Positions 18,620 through 28,078 of a stretch of DNA of 64,000 nucleotides are shown in pieces (the first letter of the stretch is position 1; every line of letters starts with the position of its first letter). The stretch is from Stentor roeselii (Eukaryota; Ciliophora; Heterotrichea; Heterotrichida; Stentoridae), in contig RSEH01000005.1 of the NCBI GenBank assembly GCA_006503475.1, positions 186,001 to 250,000 of the forward strand, written 5' to 3'. The translations under genes were made by a program, and so were the position numbers. A model generated the notes under the pieces. That model had not been told where the DNA came from. It was given only the letters and a program-made list of their open reading frames with translations, and made no database searches.

Positions 18620-18840
18620 ATCCAAAAATTTCCTATTCTCCAATCATTCAATATCAAAATTCCTAAACCTATTAAAATCTTCCCCTTCACTAAACCTCTC
18701 AAAACCCCTATTTTCCAATCATCCAATATCAACATTACTAAACCTATTAAAATATTCAGTTTCACTAAACCTCTCAAAATTCCTATTTTCCAATCATTCA
18801 ATATCAACATTCCTAAACCTATTAAAATATTCAGATTTCC
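18620..18840. repeat. 75-bp tandem repeat between convergent DP and AP-4 genes
   Basis: About three copies of a 75-bp unit, each containing CCTATTTTCCAATCAT, AATATCAACATT, CCTAAACCTATTAAAAT and CACTAAACCTCTCAAAA. The copies differ at a handful of positions. Because 75 is a multiple of 3, the plus strand stays open (18584-18844), giving a 25-residue repeat, but I regard that frame as a by-product. The array runs right up to the stop codon of the AP-4 epsilon gene. Confidence 0.8.
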
Positions 18841-21216
18841 CTAAAGGTCTAATAAATTTCCTATATCATTTTTCTTGTTCGCACTGGGCACATTAGGAGT
18901 GCTCGAAACATGTACAACAGGTGTAAAGCTTTGATTATTTTTCGAGACTTCAGATCCCGGTGCGAAGTTTCCAAACAAAGTATTCGCAAGACTTTCCCTT
19001 GCCAGTTCTTTTTCAGTCTTAACAGGAGGTTTAGGCTGTACATAAGTTTTACTAGGCAAGTAGTTCATTTTGCTTTCCTCTCCAGCGAAGTTCAAAGCAG
19101 AAGAGTGAGAACTTCCTGACACAGGGACTCCACCTGACGATACATTTCCGACATTCACAGCAGCCGATGTAGAACTTCCAGAAAGGTCTCCTTTATATCC
19201 TTCACTAGACCAGACCTGTTTCTTGACATGCAATTCATTGACTTCATTACTTTTTTCAATACTTCTACTATGCACCTTTTCCACAGGGTTCGAATAAGCT
19301 TCAATCCTCATAGACTGAATCGCGTCACTTGCTTTGTACTCATCCCTCGCTTTGCCAACAGAAAGTCCAACAAAGCGCCTGTTGAGTTCTGGGTTGTAAG
19401 TCTTGGCGCCTTGCATCATTTGTTGTTGTACGTATTTCTCTAAAAAGCCGAAGTTTTGGACCTGGTTGATGTTGTTTTTGAAGTTCAGAGGACGTGATAA
19501 ACGAGTACAGGTCCCGGCTAATTCATAACAACGTTGTTGGAGGTCCTCGTTTCTAGATGTGCTGAAACGACTTATTAGTTCTCGGCACTCGTCTGATGGA
19601 ACTCCTTTGCTTAACTTTTGAAGAGCTGTTAACACCCAGCCTTTTGTTGAAGGCTCGTCGAAGGGTTTGAAGAGAAGTTTACAGAGTAAGTCCATTACTG
19701 AGTTCACTGCTGATGGAAGGACTGATTCTACGAATTCTCCTAACACCCAGGCGGCTACTTTGAGAAGAGGGTCAGGAACAGTGTCTTCGGTTGATAGGAC
19801 TTTTAGGTACTCTTCTACTGTAAAGCTGATTATTTCTCTGTCGTCTCTCCATTCATCGATTAATTTGATTAGGGAGTTGATACTTGATGGTTTTATTAGT
19901 TCTGAAGCGGATTGAAACATGTTATTCATTGTCATTAAATACCATTTTGAGTCTGGTGCGAATTTTTCAGCTAATTCGGAGATTTTTGTGATGATTTCTT
20001 GTTTTAAATGAAGGTCGAAACTAGCTGAGTTTAGGATGTTATTGAATTTATCGATTATTACAGTAACATTTCCGGTATTTGTCATTTTGTATAGTAAAGT
20101 CATTGTCTTTCTCTTTAATGTCTCGTCTACATCTTCGAGACAGTCGACTACTACAAGTTGATGCCTTACAGCGTAAGTTGGGTTGATTTTTACTATATTG
20201 ATCAGGGCAGTTATTCCAGTGTGCTTCAAGTTGTTATTTTCGGCTGTGAGTAATCGTGCTACTAGTTGTGCAGCGTTTTCGATTAGGTTGTTGTTTGGGT
20301 AGATCTTGGTGATAGTCTTAAGACACTCATAGACAATAGCATATCCAGCATTGACTCCAGTATCATCAGCTCTTCTCATGACATCCCCCAAGACTTCATA
20401 CATCTGTTCACTAGCACGTTTATCATCTTCCCCAAGCACAGCCAAAAGCTGCAACAATCGAGTTTGAAGCCAAGGAGCCGGCATTCTATGATAATCAAAG
20501 TCCCTAGGAAGCCTATGATCAATAATCTGCTTTAAAATAACAACAAACGAAGGAATCAACTCTTTACACTTGGGTATAAAAGACTCATCCATCATAATCT
20601 GCCCAAAAGCATTTAAAGTTGCGCCCATGACAGAAGGTTCTTTATCACAAAGAGTCCTTTGAAAGTAAGGAAGATATTCCGATATCATTCCCGGGTTAAG
20701 TTTCATAAACCGAGTAAGAACGATAATCGCTTTTTTCCTAATAATCTCCACAGAATGAGACACAAGTTTCATTATTTGATCAGAAAAAGCATGTAAAAAC
20801 CCAGAATTGACCAATTTACAAACAGCTGTCAAAGCTGAAGACACTTCCAAATAATTCGCACTTTGCAAGTCTTTTTGCAAGTTAGCCACTAAAAGAATGA
20901 GCAGAGGTGACTCAGCAGGAAGACAAAGTGCACAAGTCAAATATCCAACCCTTTTACAAACCACACTTCCACCATTCGTCAGGTTAATTGCGTGAATATA
21001 AGCGAAAGATGCGTCACATCCTAACATTTCTAAGTAAATCGCGCGAATCAACATTTCTTTCATTTTCTTTGGAGGAATTTTGGCTTCAGCGATTTTTACT
21101 TTCAATACAGCGCATTCCTGAGTGATTATTTTGTCTTCTTCTTGCTTGCTTCGAGACTCGCCGATGGACTTGACGAGTTCGAACAACTCTTTTGAGAGGT
21201 GGCTTCCAGACGACAT
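18841..21216 (-). CDS. AP4E1: AP-4 complex subunit epsilon, 791 aa
   Basis: Large adaptin of the AP-4 coat that sorts cargo at the trans-Golgi. The adaptin N-terminal trunk covers about 10-600. Epsilon-specific stretches are MLGCDASFAYIHAI, CDKEPSVMGATLNAF, MPAPWLQTRLLQLLAVLGED and KRASEQMYEVLGD; these match AP-4 epsilon better than AP-1 gamma or AP-2 alpha as I know them. The remaining ~190 residues are a Ser/Lys-rich hinge. There is no obvious ear domain, so the protein is much shorter than the ~1130-aa human protein. It ends in GNLLDL, a clathrin-box-like motif. The stop is TAG. Confidence 0.88.
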   Translation of the reverse strand: MSSGSHLSKELFELVKSIGESRSKQEEDKIITQECAVLKVKIAEAKIPPKKMKEMLIRAIYLEMLGCDASFAYIHAINLTNGGSVVCKRVGYLTCALCLPAESPLLILLVANLQKDLQSANYLEVSSALTAVCKLVNSGFLHAFSDQIMKLVSHSVEIIRKKAIIVLTRFMKLNPGMISEYLPYFQRTLCDKEPSVMGATLNAFGQIMMDESFIPKCKELIPSFVVILKQIIDHRLPRDFDYHRMPAPWLQTRLLQLLAVLGEDDKRASEQMYEVLGDVMRRADDTGVNAGYAIVYECLKTITKIYPNNNLIENAAQLVARLLTAENNNLKHTGITALINIVKINPTYAVRHQLVVVDCLEDVDETLKRKTMTLLYKMTNTGNVTVIIDKFNNILNSASFDLHLKQEIITKISELAEKFAPDSKWYLMTMNNMFQSASELIKPSSINSLIKLIDEWRDDREIISFTVEEYLKVLSTEDTVPDPLLKVAAWVLGEFVESVLPSAVNSVMDLLCKLLFKPFDEPSTKGWVLTALQKLSKGVPSDECRELISRFSTSRNEDLQQRCYELAGTCTRLSRPLNFKNNINQVQNFGFLEKYVQQQMMQGAKTYNPELNRRFVGLSVGKARDEYKASDAIQSMRIEAYSNPVEKVHSRSIEKSNEVNELHVKKQVWSSEGYKGDLSGSSTSAAVNVGNVSSGGVPVSGSSHSSALNFAGEESKMNYLPSKTYVQPKPPVKTEKELARESLANTLFGNFAPGSEVSKNNQSFTPVVHVSSTPNVPSANKKNDIGNLLDL

Positions 21217-21245
21217 TTATGAGAAAGTCTTGGGAAAGGTATTAA

Positions 21246-21335
21246 GGTTAAGAGAAAAGAGAAAAGGTAAAAGAGAAAAGAGAAAAGGTAAAAGAGAAAA
21301 GAGAAAAGGTAAAAAAGAAAAGAGAAAAAAGTGTG
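21246..21335. repeat. 21-bp purine-rich tandem repeat upstream of AP-4 epsilon
   Basis: About three and a half copies of a unit built on GGTAAAAGAGAAAAGAGAAAA (21 bp, described here by its parts GGTAAAA, GAGAAAA, GAGAAAA). It lies just upstream of the AP-4 epsilon start, so it is in the 5' UTR or promoter. On the transcribed strand it is a pyrimidine tract. Its function is unknown. Confidence 0.75.
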
Positions 21336-21368
21336 AATTAATGAAGGAATAGTTAATTCTACAATAAA

Positions 21369-23861
21369 TTATTGTTTATACTCACGGAAGCTATGAATGG
21401 AAGTGTCATTGAAATCTAGGATTTGCTTACTCGTGTTAAGACTTGGAAGTTCCAGATATTGACTACGACTGTAACGGTTCCTTCTTCTGTTGTTTTCTGA
21501 TGTTAAGCTTATGTGGCTCATTGTGGGAGGAGGGACTCGGTCATAAGGCGGCTTGGCAGTCGCAGCTCTCCAAGACTCGTTGATAAAAGTTCCAAGAAGG
21601 TTAATCAGCTGCTTTCTTGTGAAGGTCTTTAAAGAGTACTTGATAGGTGAAGGGTTGTAGTTAATACAAGCCATTTTAAACGCTGACATGACAACAGTAT
21701 TATTCCCAGAGCAACTCATACATTCAGTTTTAAGCGACAAGTAGCCTTTATTACTTTGTTTATTCTCAGAAATTCCAATTAAACTCAAATTTTCCCTGTC
21801 TTCTTCCTCTTGTGCCAGAATAGAATGAACCACTCTGCAGAACTCAACAATATTTGCAAGTAATTCACTGACATTGGAAAATTGCAAGTCTACCCTTTCG
21901 ATGTTTTTTTCTCTTTCTTTTAGATCTTTCGAGAAATCAGATAAAGTCTTGCTCATATCAATTCGGCTTTGTTTGTTATTTTGGATCAGTTGTTTAATTT
22001 CATTGTGCATCAAGGCGAAGTTTGATACCAGGTCTTGAGAAAAACGGTCAAGAGTTGTGGAAAGCGTTGATTTTGTTTGATCGTTTTGAACTGACAGGTC
22101 TTTCGTCTGTGCTTCTAATAAACTTACTGATGTTTTAAGTGATTCGAGGTCTTGCTCGAGCTTAGAAGGGTCGAAACTAGGTGAAGAAGAACGAGAGTCC
22201 TTATTATAAGAACTACGAGGCGAGTACTCTTCATCATCTGAGCTCTGGTTACGACTTTTCACTTTTTTTAAAGCAATAACAGAAGAAGCTACAGAAGACT
22301 GCGATAAAGGTCTTGAAGCAACAGGGAAATATAAAGTACTTGTAACGTCTTCTTTCTCTAAAAGCGACCTGCGACTCATGGACTTCTCTTTCTTTAAAAT
22401 ATGAGGAGCAGGAGAAGGCATTGATAATATTTCTCTGATAGGCTCACGTTCAGGAAGCTGAGAAACAACAGGCAAAGTAGGAGACCTCACAGCTTCTTCG
22501 AAAGCTTCTTCAAAAAAATTGTCTTGCCCAGATTTTGAAGAATCTGGAGGCCGGGCGATACTCGCCCGGCTGGGGACTTCTTCGATTTTGTTAATTGAGT
22601 ACTTACGAGTAGGGACTAAATTACTTGGAATTATCAGAGGCTCGTTTGGAACTACGAAAGTTTCTTGTTTTTCAGTGTTTTCTACTGATTTACGCGAGCC
22701 AAGGCTCGCGTCATGAGGATTTTTTAAAGATTTTTCAGAGATTTTTTCTTTTGAGTTTTTTTCAGTTTTCATTAATTTTTCGTCTTCTTTTTGAACTTCA
22801 CGTCTTGGTCGAGAAAGGTCTTTTGTGGTGATTTTCAGGTTTTTAGAGGTTTTTTTAGGGTTTTTCTTTTCTTTTTTAAGAGCTGTCTTGATAGATTGAA
22901 TCAGATTTTCCCTGCGCTTAGTGCTTTCCTCATACGCGTCAAGAGCTCTTTTAGAAAGTCCATCAATATCAAGGTAGTCGAACTCAATGTCCGCTTTAAG
23001 TGTATCAAACTTAACTTTATCAAATTCCACAAAAGCAGGAAGGACTTTCGGGTCAATACTGCAAATCGCTTCTGAAATCATTCCCCATGACTCCAAAGGC
23101 AGGTAATGATCGAGGTATTCTTCAACTTTTTCACTATTTTCAGATAAAACCTTGAAATTCTGAAAGGCTTTATCAATCTCGAACTTTAAACTACGGCCGA
23201 ATTTTTCGAATTCTTCGAAAGTGATCATTGAGTCGATTTTAGAGTTGGTTAATTGGAAGTCTTCTTCGATTTTTCGCTTTACCATCTCTACTTCGGCCAT
23301 GACTTTTGGAATTGCCACGCTGTTGAACTCGTCGATTTTTTGAGAGAGTTTTAAGATTCTTTCGTTGATGATGTCCCAAATTTCTTTTGCCTCGCTGCGG
23401 GTCTTTTCAAGCTTTTTGCTTAGGATGCTGTTTTCGTAGAGAAGACCTTCTTTTAGACCGGTCATGCTCTCGTTGTGCTGAAGAAGCTCTTCTTTTAAGG
23501 CGGTTACTGAGTCTTCACCCATTTTGATTAAGGAACTTAGGTTCTCGTGCTCTTGGGTGTTTAGTTCTAGTTGACCCATTATTGACTCGGTTTTTAAATT
23601 TACTATCGCTTCGGTGTTGTGATGTCCTGCATTTAGTTCTTGAATTGACTTGTACATATCATCCAGTAAAGGCAATTTATTGTTAACCCTAGTCATGCTA
23701 TATTCCAAAGAGTGCAGTTTTTCAGTATTTTCCCTGTCACTTCTCTGTAATTTTTCCATAGTTTCATGAACTTCAATAGTCCTTCTAATAGTAGGTGCAA
23801 TGAGTTCCTGCACCATAGCGCGTAGTTTGTTTTCAAAGTTAAACATATCAAAGTCTGACAT
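21369..23861 (-). CDS. coiled-coil protein with Cys-containing C-terminal domain, about 830 aa
   Basis: No named family recognised. Residues 1-270 are mostly heptads (MSDFDMFNFENKLRAMVQEL...). A Lys/Ser/Pro-rich disordered middle follows (about 320-560), then another coiled coil (570-680). The compact C-terminus carries LKTECMSCSGNNTVVM, KMACINYNPSPIKYSLK and FTRKQLINLLGTF. The first Met gives MIGFIMSDFD; I prefer the second Met because it is preceded by TTTATA, the AT-rich context seen before other starts here. A structural cortical or ciliary role is a guess. Confidence 0.7.
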   Translation of the reverse strand: MSDFDMFNFENKLRAMVQELIAPTIRRTIEVHETMEKLQRSDRENTEKLHSLEYSMTRVNNKLPLLDDMYKSIQELNAGHHNTEAIVNLKTESIMGQLELNTQEHENLSSLIKMGEDSVTALKEELLQHNESMTGLKEGLLYENSILSKKLEKTRSEAKEIWDIINERILKLSQKIDEFNSVAIPKVMAEVEMVKRKIEEDFQLTNSKIDSMITFEEFEKFGRSLKFEIDKAFQNFKVLSENSEKVEEYLDHYLPLESWGMISEAICSIDPKVLPAFVEFDKVKFDTLKADIEFDYLDIDGLSKRALDAYEESTKRRENLIQSIKTALKKEKKNPKKTSKNLKITTKDLSRPRREVQKEDEKLMKTEKNSKEKISEKSLKNPHDASLGSRKSVENTEKQETFVVPNEPLIIPSNLVPTRKYSINKIEEVPSRASIARPPDSSKSGQDNFFEEAFEEAVRSPTLPVVSQLPEREPIREILSMPSPAPHILKKEKSMSRRSLLEKEDVTSTLYFPVASRPLSQSSVASSVIALKKVKSRNQSSDDEEYSPRSSYNKDSRSSSPSFDPSKLEQDLESLKTSVSLLEAQTKDLSVQNDQTKSTLSTTLDRFSQDLVSNFALMHNEIKQLIQNNKQSRIDMSKTLSDFSKDLKEREKNIERVDLQFSNVSELLANIVEFCRVVHSILAQEEEDRENLSLIGISENKQSNKGYLSLKTECMSCSGNNTVVMSAFKMACINYNPSPIKYSLKTFTRKQLINLLGTFINESWRAATAKPPYDRVPPPTMSHISLTSENNRRRNRYSRSQYLELPSLNTSKQILDFNDTSIHSFREYKQ

Positions 23862-23928
23862 TATAAATCCAATCATTCACTAATCTCTTATCATCAAAAA
23901 TCCAACATTCTTAAAGTTATTAACCCAA

Positions 23929-24435
23929 ATGGACATAAAGTACGTGACCTACTCAGAAGAGAGCCACTTAAACGACCTGATGAAAATGATTGACTCAGAA
24001 CTATCAGAGCCTTACAGCATCTTCACATATCGTTACTTTTTATACAACTGGCCACAACTCTGCATATTGGCTTATCAAGACTCTTCTCTTATTGGAGTGA
24101 TTGTATGTAAAGCTGATAAACATAGGAACTCTCTTCGGGGGTATATCGCTATGCTTGCTGTCAAACAAGAACTGAGAAGAGGAGGGATCGGTAGGGTACT
24201 CGTCTCTAAGGCGATTGACGTGATGAAAAGTGAAAAAGTTAATGAAGTTGTTTTGGAAACTGAAGTCACGAATGTGGCTGCTTTGAAACTTTATGATAGT
24301 TTTGGATTTGCCAGGGATAAACGCTTGCAGAGTTATTATTTAAATGGAAACGATGCTTTTAGGCTCAAGTTGTGGCTTAGTGAAAACGATGAAGGGGCAC
24401 TGGCGAAAAAAGTAGAGGAAATTGATGATCAGTAA
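23929..24435 (+). CDS. NAA30: NatC N-alpha-acetyltransferase catalytic subunit, 168 aa
   Basis: Acetylates N-terminal Met of nascent proteins starting with Met plus a hydrophobic residue, as the catalytic subunit of NatC (Mak3). The family core is obvious: LSEPYSIFTYRYFLYNWPQLC, then GVIVCKADKHR, then RGYIAMLAV, the acetyl-CoA loop RRGGIG, VVLETEVTNVAALKLY and the closing RDKRLQSYYLNGNDAFRLKLW. Length is close to the catalytic core of the yeast enzyme; the long N-terminal extension of animal NAA30 is absent. It is divergent from the coiled-coil gene, with under 70 nt between the starts. Confidence 0.93.
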   Translation: MDIKYVTYSEESHLNDLMKMIDSELSEPYSIFTYRYFLYNWPQLCILAYQDSSLIGVIVCKADKHRNSLRGYIAMLAVKQELRRGGIGRVLVSKAIDVMKSEKVNEVVLETEVTNVAALKLYDSFGFARDKRLQSYYLNGNDAFRLKLWLSENDEGALAKKVEEIDDQ

Positions 24436-24973
24436 GATTTAGGTTATTTTGGAATGGATTCGCTTTGGAAAACTGGGGGAATTTATTGAGGGACTTGAAG
24501 GATTGGATTTGGGTTATTGGGGTCAGGGTTGAGGACTTTGTAAATGCTTTCATATTTTCCATTAAATTCAAATTAGCTTTTTAAAGATTTTCGCGGTAAG
24601 TAGATAAGTTATAGTCCTTGTATAAAAATGCTTTAAAATAAGCAGGTCTTGTCTTAACAGAATTGAGTTTTTATTTAACTTCTTGTAAAAATTTTGATTT
24701 TTTTGGAGAACCTCCAACAAGCCAATCAACCTCCCAAAAATTCCAAAAATATCAAAAACTCAAAATCCCTCAAACCATCTCCAATCCTTACCAAATCGTT
24801 AAAAACCCAATTAAAATTCAATCAAACCACTGAAACCTGAAGAAAGCCATCATCTTCCAGCTTCAAAAACCAAAAAATGTCAAAATACTTAAAATCCCTA
24901 ACCATAGAAAAAAACAGCAATAGACAAATTTCCTCTTGAAGCCTAACCATTTTTGAATGGCCCAAATAAATCA
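24436..24973. other. intergenic
   Basis: AT-rich spacer of about 540 nt between two plus-strand genes. It contains C-rich low-complexity patches around 24710-24870 (repeated AAAATC/CCAAT-like words). No coding frame or RNA gene is supported. Confidence 0.5.
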
Positions 24974-25569
24974 ATGAAAACAAATGTCCTCAAGTCGCTT
25001 CGTGGGCAAGGAAAGCAAAAAATGATGATCAACAAGGCAATCTCCCGTTTTATCTCAAACACTCAGAAGATAGTTCAAAAAGTAAAACCAGAAGCCAAAA
25101 TCCTGATAAGGAAAAAAAGACTTCCAAAAAGACCTAAAAATCACTTATCAAGTCCCAAGTTAACAACAGGAAAAGTGCAAAGTTCCAGATTGATTCAAAT
25201 TCCTGACTTTCATGGTAAGTGATAGAGTAGCTAGAAATTCGTTTTTCTGATATACCTGATTCTTTATCGTCATCTGAAGTCACTGACTCGGAAGAGTACC
25301 AAGATGTTCACTTCCACTTGGAACAAAATGAATACTTTGTTAGGGCCAGACCTGAGATCAGAAAAGTCAAGGCCAATGGAAGGTCAACTGAGAAGATTCA
25401 TGCAAGGGGAGGGACTTTGAAGAACTTAGAGAAAAACTTGAGGAAATTGGAAAAATTGGTTCCTGATAACGTTTTTCAAGATTATTTGTATGAAGGCATG
25501 CAGTACCTACCCTGGCCTACTTCACAGAGTGCAGAAAACTTGAATTTGAGTTTTAGTAACCTTACTTAG
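24974..25569 (+). CDS. small basic protein gene with an unusual intron, or a broken gene
   Basis: Two plausible exons in different frames. The first runs from ATG at 24974 and is very basic (KILIRKKRLPKRPKNHLSSP), reaching a GTAAGT donor at 25215. The second reads EIRFSDIPDSLSSSEVTDSE... to the TAG at about 25569 and contains LEQNEYFVRARPEIRK and DNVFQDYLYEGMQYLPW. Joining them in frame needs a 20-nt intron ending TAGCTAG. The 16-nt choice (GTAAGTGATAGAGTAG) puts exon 2 out of frame and hits a stop within 8 codons. Either this intron is unusually long for the window or a 1-nt change has broken the gene. Product family unknown. Confidence 0.5.
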
Positions 25570-26113
25570 AATTATGGAATTTTCAGTGGTAGAGAGTTAT
25601 TGATTTTGAAGGAGTTTTAAGATTTTGATTTTATTTTAATGTTTTTTATTTAGTGTGATGTGGGTTTTTGATGGAGGTGGTGAATGGGTTGTGGGATTTG
25701 ATTTTGAATTAGATCGAAAATGTTTTTATTTAGAATTGATATTATATTAGATTTTTAACCAAATCCTTTGATTATGCCAGTAGTTTATGTTGGATTATAT
25801 GGTTCTATTGTTTTTTTCTTTAAATCATTATAAATCTTCGTAAAAATGCAAATTTGAAACCAAATGTAATTACTTTGAATCTGGATAATTTCAATCATTC
25901 TTCTAAATATAGAAAAGCAGATTAAATTCCAGTTAGTAAATGATGAGCAAAAACCCTTCTTTAATTTACTCAATTCTTGCATTCACAGTTAATAACCTCA
26001 AACTTATCTAAAAATCTAAAAAACCATTCAAACTTCTGCTTCTTTCAACTAACCTTCATTAATAACCAGCCTTGATTCAAATATTAAATCATCAAATCCA
26101 TAATAATAATTAA
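25570..26113. other. intergenic
   Basis: AT-rich stretch of about 540 nt. A 65-codon minus-strand frame at 25785-25982 exists, but it is hydrophobic, has no recognisable domain and lacks the start context of its neighbours, so I do not call it. Confidence 0.45.
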
Positions 26114-26476
26114 ATGAACAAAACAAGGTTCAGAAAAAGAGCAAAAACCTGCGGTATCTGTATCAGTGAAGTAGAGTTCCAAGGCGAGCTCGACTGTTGC
26201 AAACACGTATTTTGTTTTGACTGTATAAAGCAATGGTCTAATGTACAATTCATGTAGGTAGAAAACAGTTGTCCCCTTTGTAAAATACGATTTGCTACAA
26301 TTAAAATGATTCCTCACAGAGTATTTTACGCTGACTCGAAAAAAATGCCAGAAACCCTACTCGTTGACAATAAAACTCAAAATATTGAGCTAGACTCTGA
26401 AAATTTTCATATATTTATCGGAAATGCACAAAGACTCATTCAGGATGAGTTCCAGAGATTGATGAATGTTTTGTAA
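26114..26476 (+). CDS. small RING-HC finger protein with a 15-nt intron, 115 aa
   Basis: Probable E3 ubiquitin ligase module. It begins at ATG 26114 (preceded by ATAATTAA). The C3HC4 RING is complete once the intron at 26243-26257 is removed: C13, C16, C29, H31, C34, C37, C48 and C51, with CFDCIKQWSNVENSCPLCK spanning the splice. Without splicing an in-frame TAG would cut the RING in two. The C-terminal ~60 residues carry no other domain. The stop is TAA at 26474-26476. The substrate is unknown. The RING call is secure because all eight ligands have correct spacing. Confidence 0.85.
26243..26257 (+). other. 15-nt spliceosomal intron (RING gene)
   Basis: GTACAATTCATGTAG, phase 0, between AAT and GTA codons. 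Removing it eliminates an in-frame stop and completes the RING finger. Confidence 0.85.
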
Positions 26477-26914
26477 ATTTTATGCAGGAATCAATATAAC
26501 ATGGACCTGAATTCTTTAAGTCTAGAAATTTAATAGAATAATTATGACTTTCGATTGATTCTTCTTTTGATTCTCGTGTTTTGAATTTTGGAGGGCTTGG
26601 GGGGCTTGAAAATGAGATTTTTTGGAATAGAATTTGGGTTAAAAGAGGAGCAGAATAAGGAAGGGTATTTTTTATAGTTACTTAGGATTTTTAGGGTTAT
26701 TTGATTTAGGATAAAGGCTTCTTGATTTCAATAGATCGGTTTATTAAGGAAGTGCTTTTATTATTAATCGATTTATATCTGAATTTCATGATATGAAACA
26801 AAATTTTCGATCAGTAAAGTTATTTGAAGTTACTTCAAGGAAAGGAAACTTTTTGTAGCCAACTTGATGAATAAATTGAATAATATCGAAAAGCCTCAAA
26901 TATAATAAACTCAA
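26477..26914. other. intergenic
   Basis: AT-rich spacer of about 440 nt between two plus-strand genes, with no coding frame, repeat or RNA gene that I can support. It includes the promoter region of the next gene (AT-rich just before ATG 26915). Confidence 0.5.
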
Positions 26915-28078
26915 ATGAACAGGGTAAAAATCACAAGTATCAGTCTAAACCCTTCAGAAAAACTAGAAGACTACAAAATATCCCTTGAATACGAAGGCCG
27001 AGAAGAGAAACTAAACGACCCATCAGACTTTTCAATCCCAATAAGTCGTTCAATGCGTTTAATAATCCGTCACAAGCCATCAGAATATTACGAAAGCAGT
27101 CATCTCGACAGCAACTTAATTCTCACCAACCATTCTCTATCACTTCCACTATACAAATCTTCAAGACAAGGAAAAATCCAAGGAAAAGTCCAAGTTTCTT
27201 CATTTAACTTATCAGGCCAAACGACTTGCAACGGTTCAGACCTCTCAGATTCATGCAGCTTTAAAAGTTCTCCTTTCTCCTCATCTGTTGATGAAAGTCC
27301 TTCTAACAAAACCACGATTTTACAACTCTCTGAAGCAATTAACTCAGAACTGAAAACTTCAGTCATCACCCTCAGACAACTGTTAGAAGTAGAAAAAAAC
27401 GCAAAGGAAAACCTGGCTAAAGAGGTTCAAAGACTAAAAAATGAACAAATCATTCAAAAAGATGAACTTTTTAAAAGAGAGAAAAAAGTTTTAAGTGATT
27501 TGCAAAGTAATGAAGTAAGTTTATCTGAATTGAAATTTGAATTGTTGAAGATTAAAACGGAAAACAAAGCCTTGACTGCTGAAAACTCAAGAATTTCAGC
27601 GATTTTAAAGGAAAAAGAAAAGAATTTTGGAAAAAAATCTGAGGATTTGAATTTTCCTCAAGTTTTTGTTGGTTCTGCTGGATTTGTCCCTGCACAGATT
27701 GTGAATGACTTGGAAAAGAAAGAGATGATTATTCGAGAGTTGAGTAAAGAAGTGAATGAACTGAAACTGTTGAATAAATCAATTTTGTTAAACAGACAAA
27801 TGCAAAAAAATAATGATTTAGATGAACTTTTAAACCAAAAAATGAAGAACTTGAAAATGGAGAGCTTGATTACTAAGGATCCTGAACAGAGCTATTTTTG
27901 TAATGGTAAAAAAATTGTTTTAGTTGCGAGGGCTGGACATATTTTATGCAAGTATGGGAATAGTTTTAAAGGTTTTGATGATTACTTGAAGAGTATTGGA
28001 ATTAATACTCGGAGTATTTCGCATAAACGTATTAGGTCAGTCGATTTTCAGAATGAGTTGAATAAGATTTCTAATTAA
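26915..28078 (+). CDS. coiled-coil protein with divergent GAR-like C-terminus, 387 aa
   Basis: The N-terminal ~90 residues look like a beta-sandwich, possibly C2-like (MNRVKITSISLNPSEKLEDYK...). A Ser-rich linker and a coiled coil (about 140-290) follow. The C-terminus (IVLVARAGHILCKYGNSFKG, then FDDYLKSIGINTRSISHKR) resembles the GAS2-related (GAR) microtubule-binding domain, but in weaker form: the family's RVGGGW core reads CKYGNSF here. The gene at 50424-51422 has the same order of parts with a much better GAR core, so the two are probably paralogues. A microtubule-associated role is inferred. Confidence 0.65.
   Translation: MNRVKITSISLNPSEKLEDYKISLEYEGREEKLNDPSDFSIPISRSMRLIIRHKPSEYYESSHLDSNLILTNHSLSLPLYKSSRQGKIQGKVQVSSFNLSGQTTCNGSDLSDSCSFKSSPFSSSVDESPSNKTTILQLSEAINSELKTSVITLRQLLEVEKNAKENLAKEVQRLKNEQIIQKDELFKREKKVLSDLQSNEVSLSELKFELLKIKTENKALTAENSRISAILKEKEKNFGKKSEDLNFPQVFVGSAGFVPAQIVNDLEKKEMIIRELSKEVNELKLLNKSILLNRQMQKNNDLDELLNQKMKNLKMESLITKDPEQSYFCNGKKIVLVARAGHILCKYGNSFKGFDDYLKSIGINTRSISHKRIRSVDFQNELNKISN

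Noticed and set aside
18584-18844. 86-codon plus-strand frame with a 25-residue repeat
   Set aside because: It is produced by the 75-bp tandem repeat; composition is Ile/Lys/Pro-rich in every unit and it overlaps the AP-4 stop. Kept as a repeat, not a gene.
24377-24571. 64-codon minus-strand frame after NAA30
   Set aside because: Overlaps the NAA30 3' end and has no domain.
25785-25982. 65-codon minus-strand frame
   Set aside because: AT-driven hydrophobic frame without recognisable motif.
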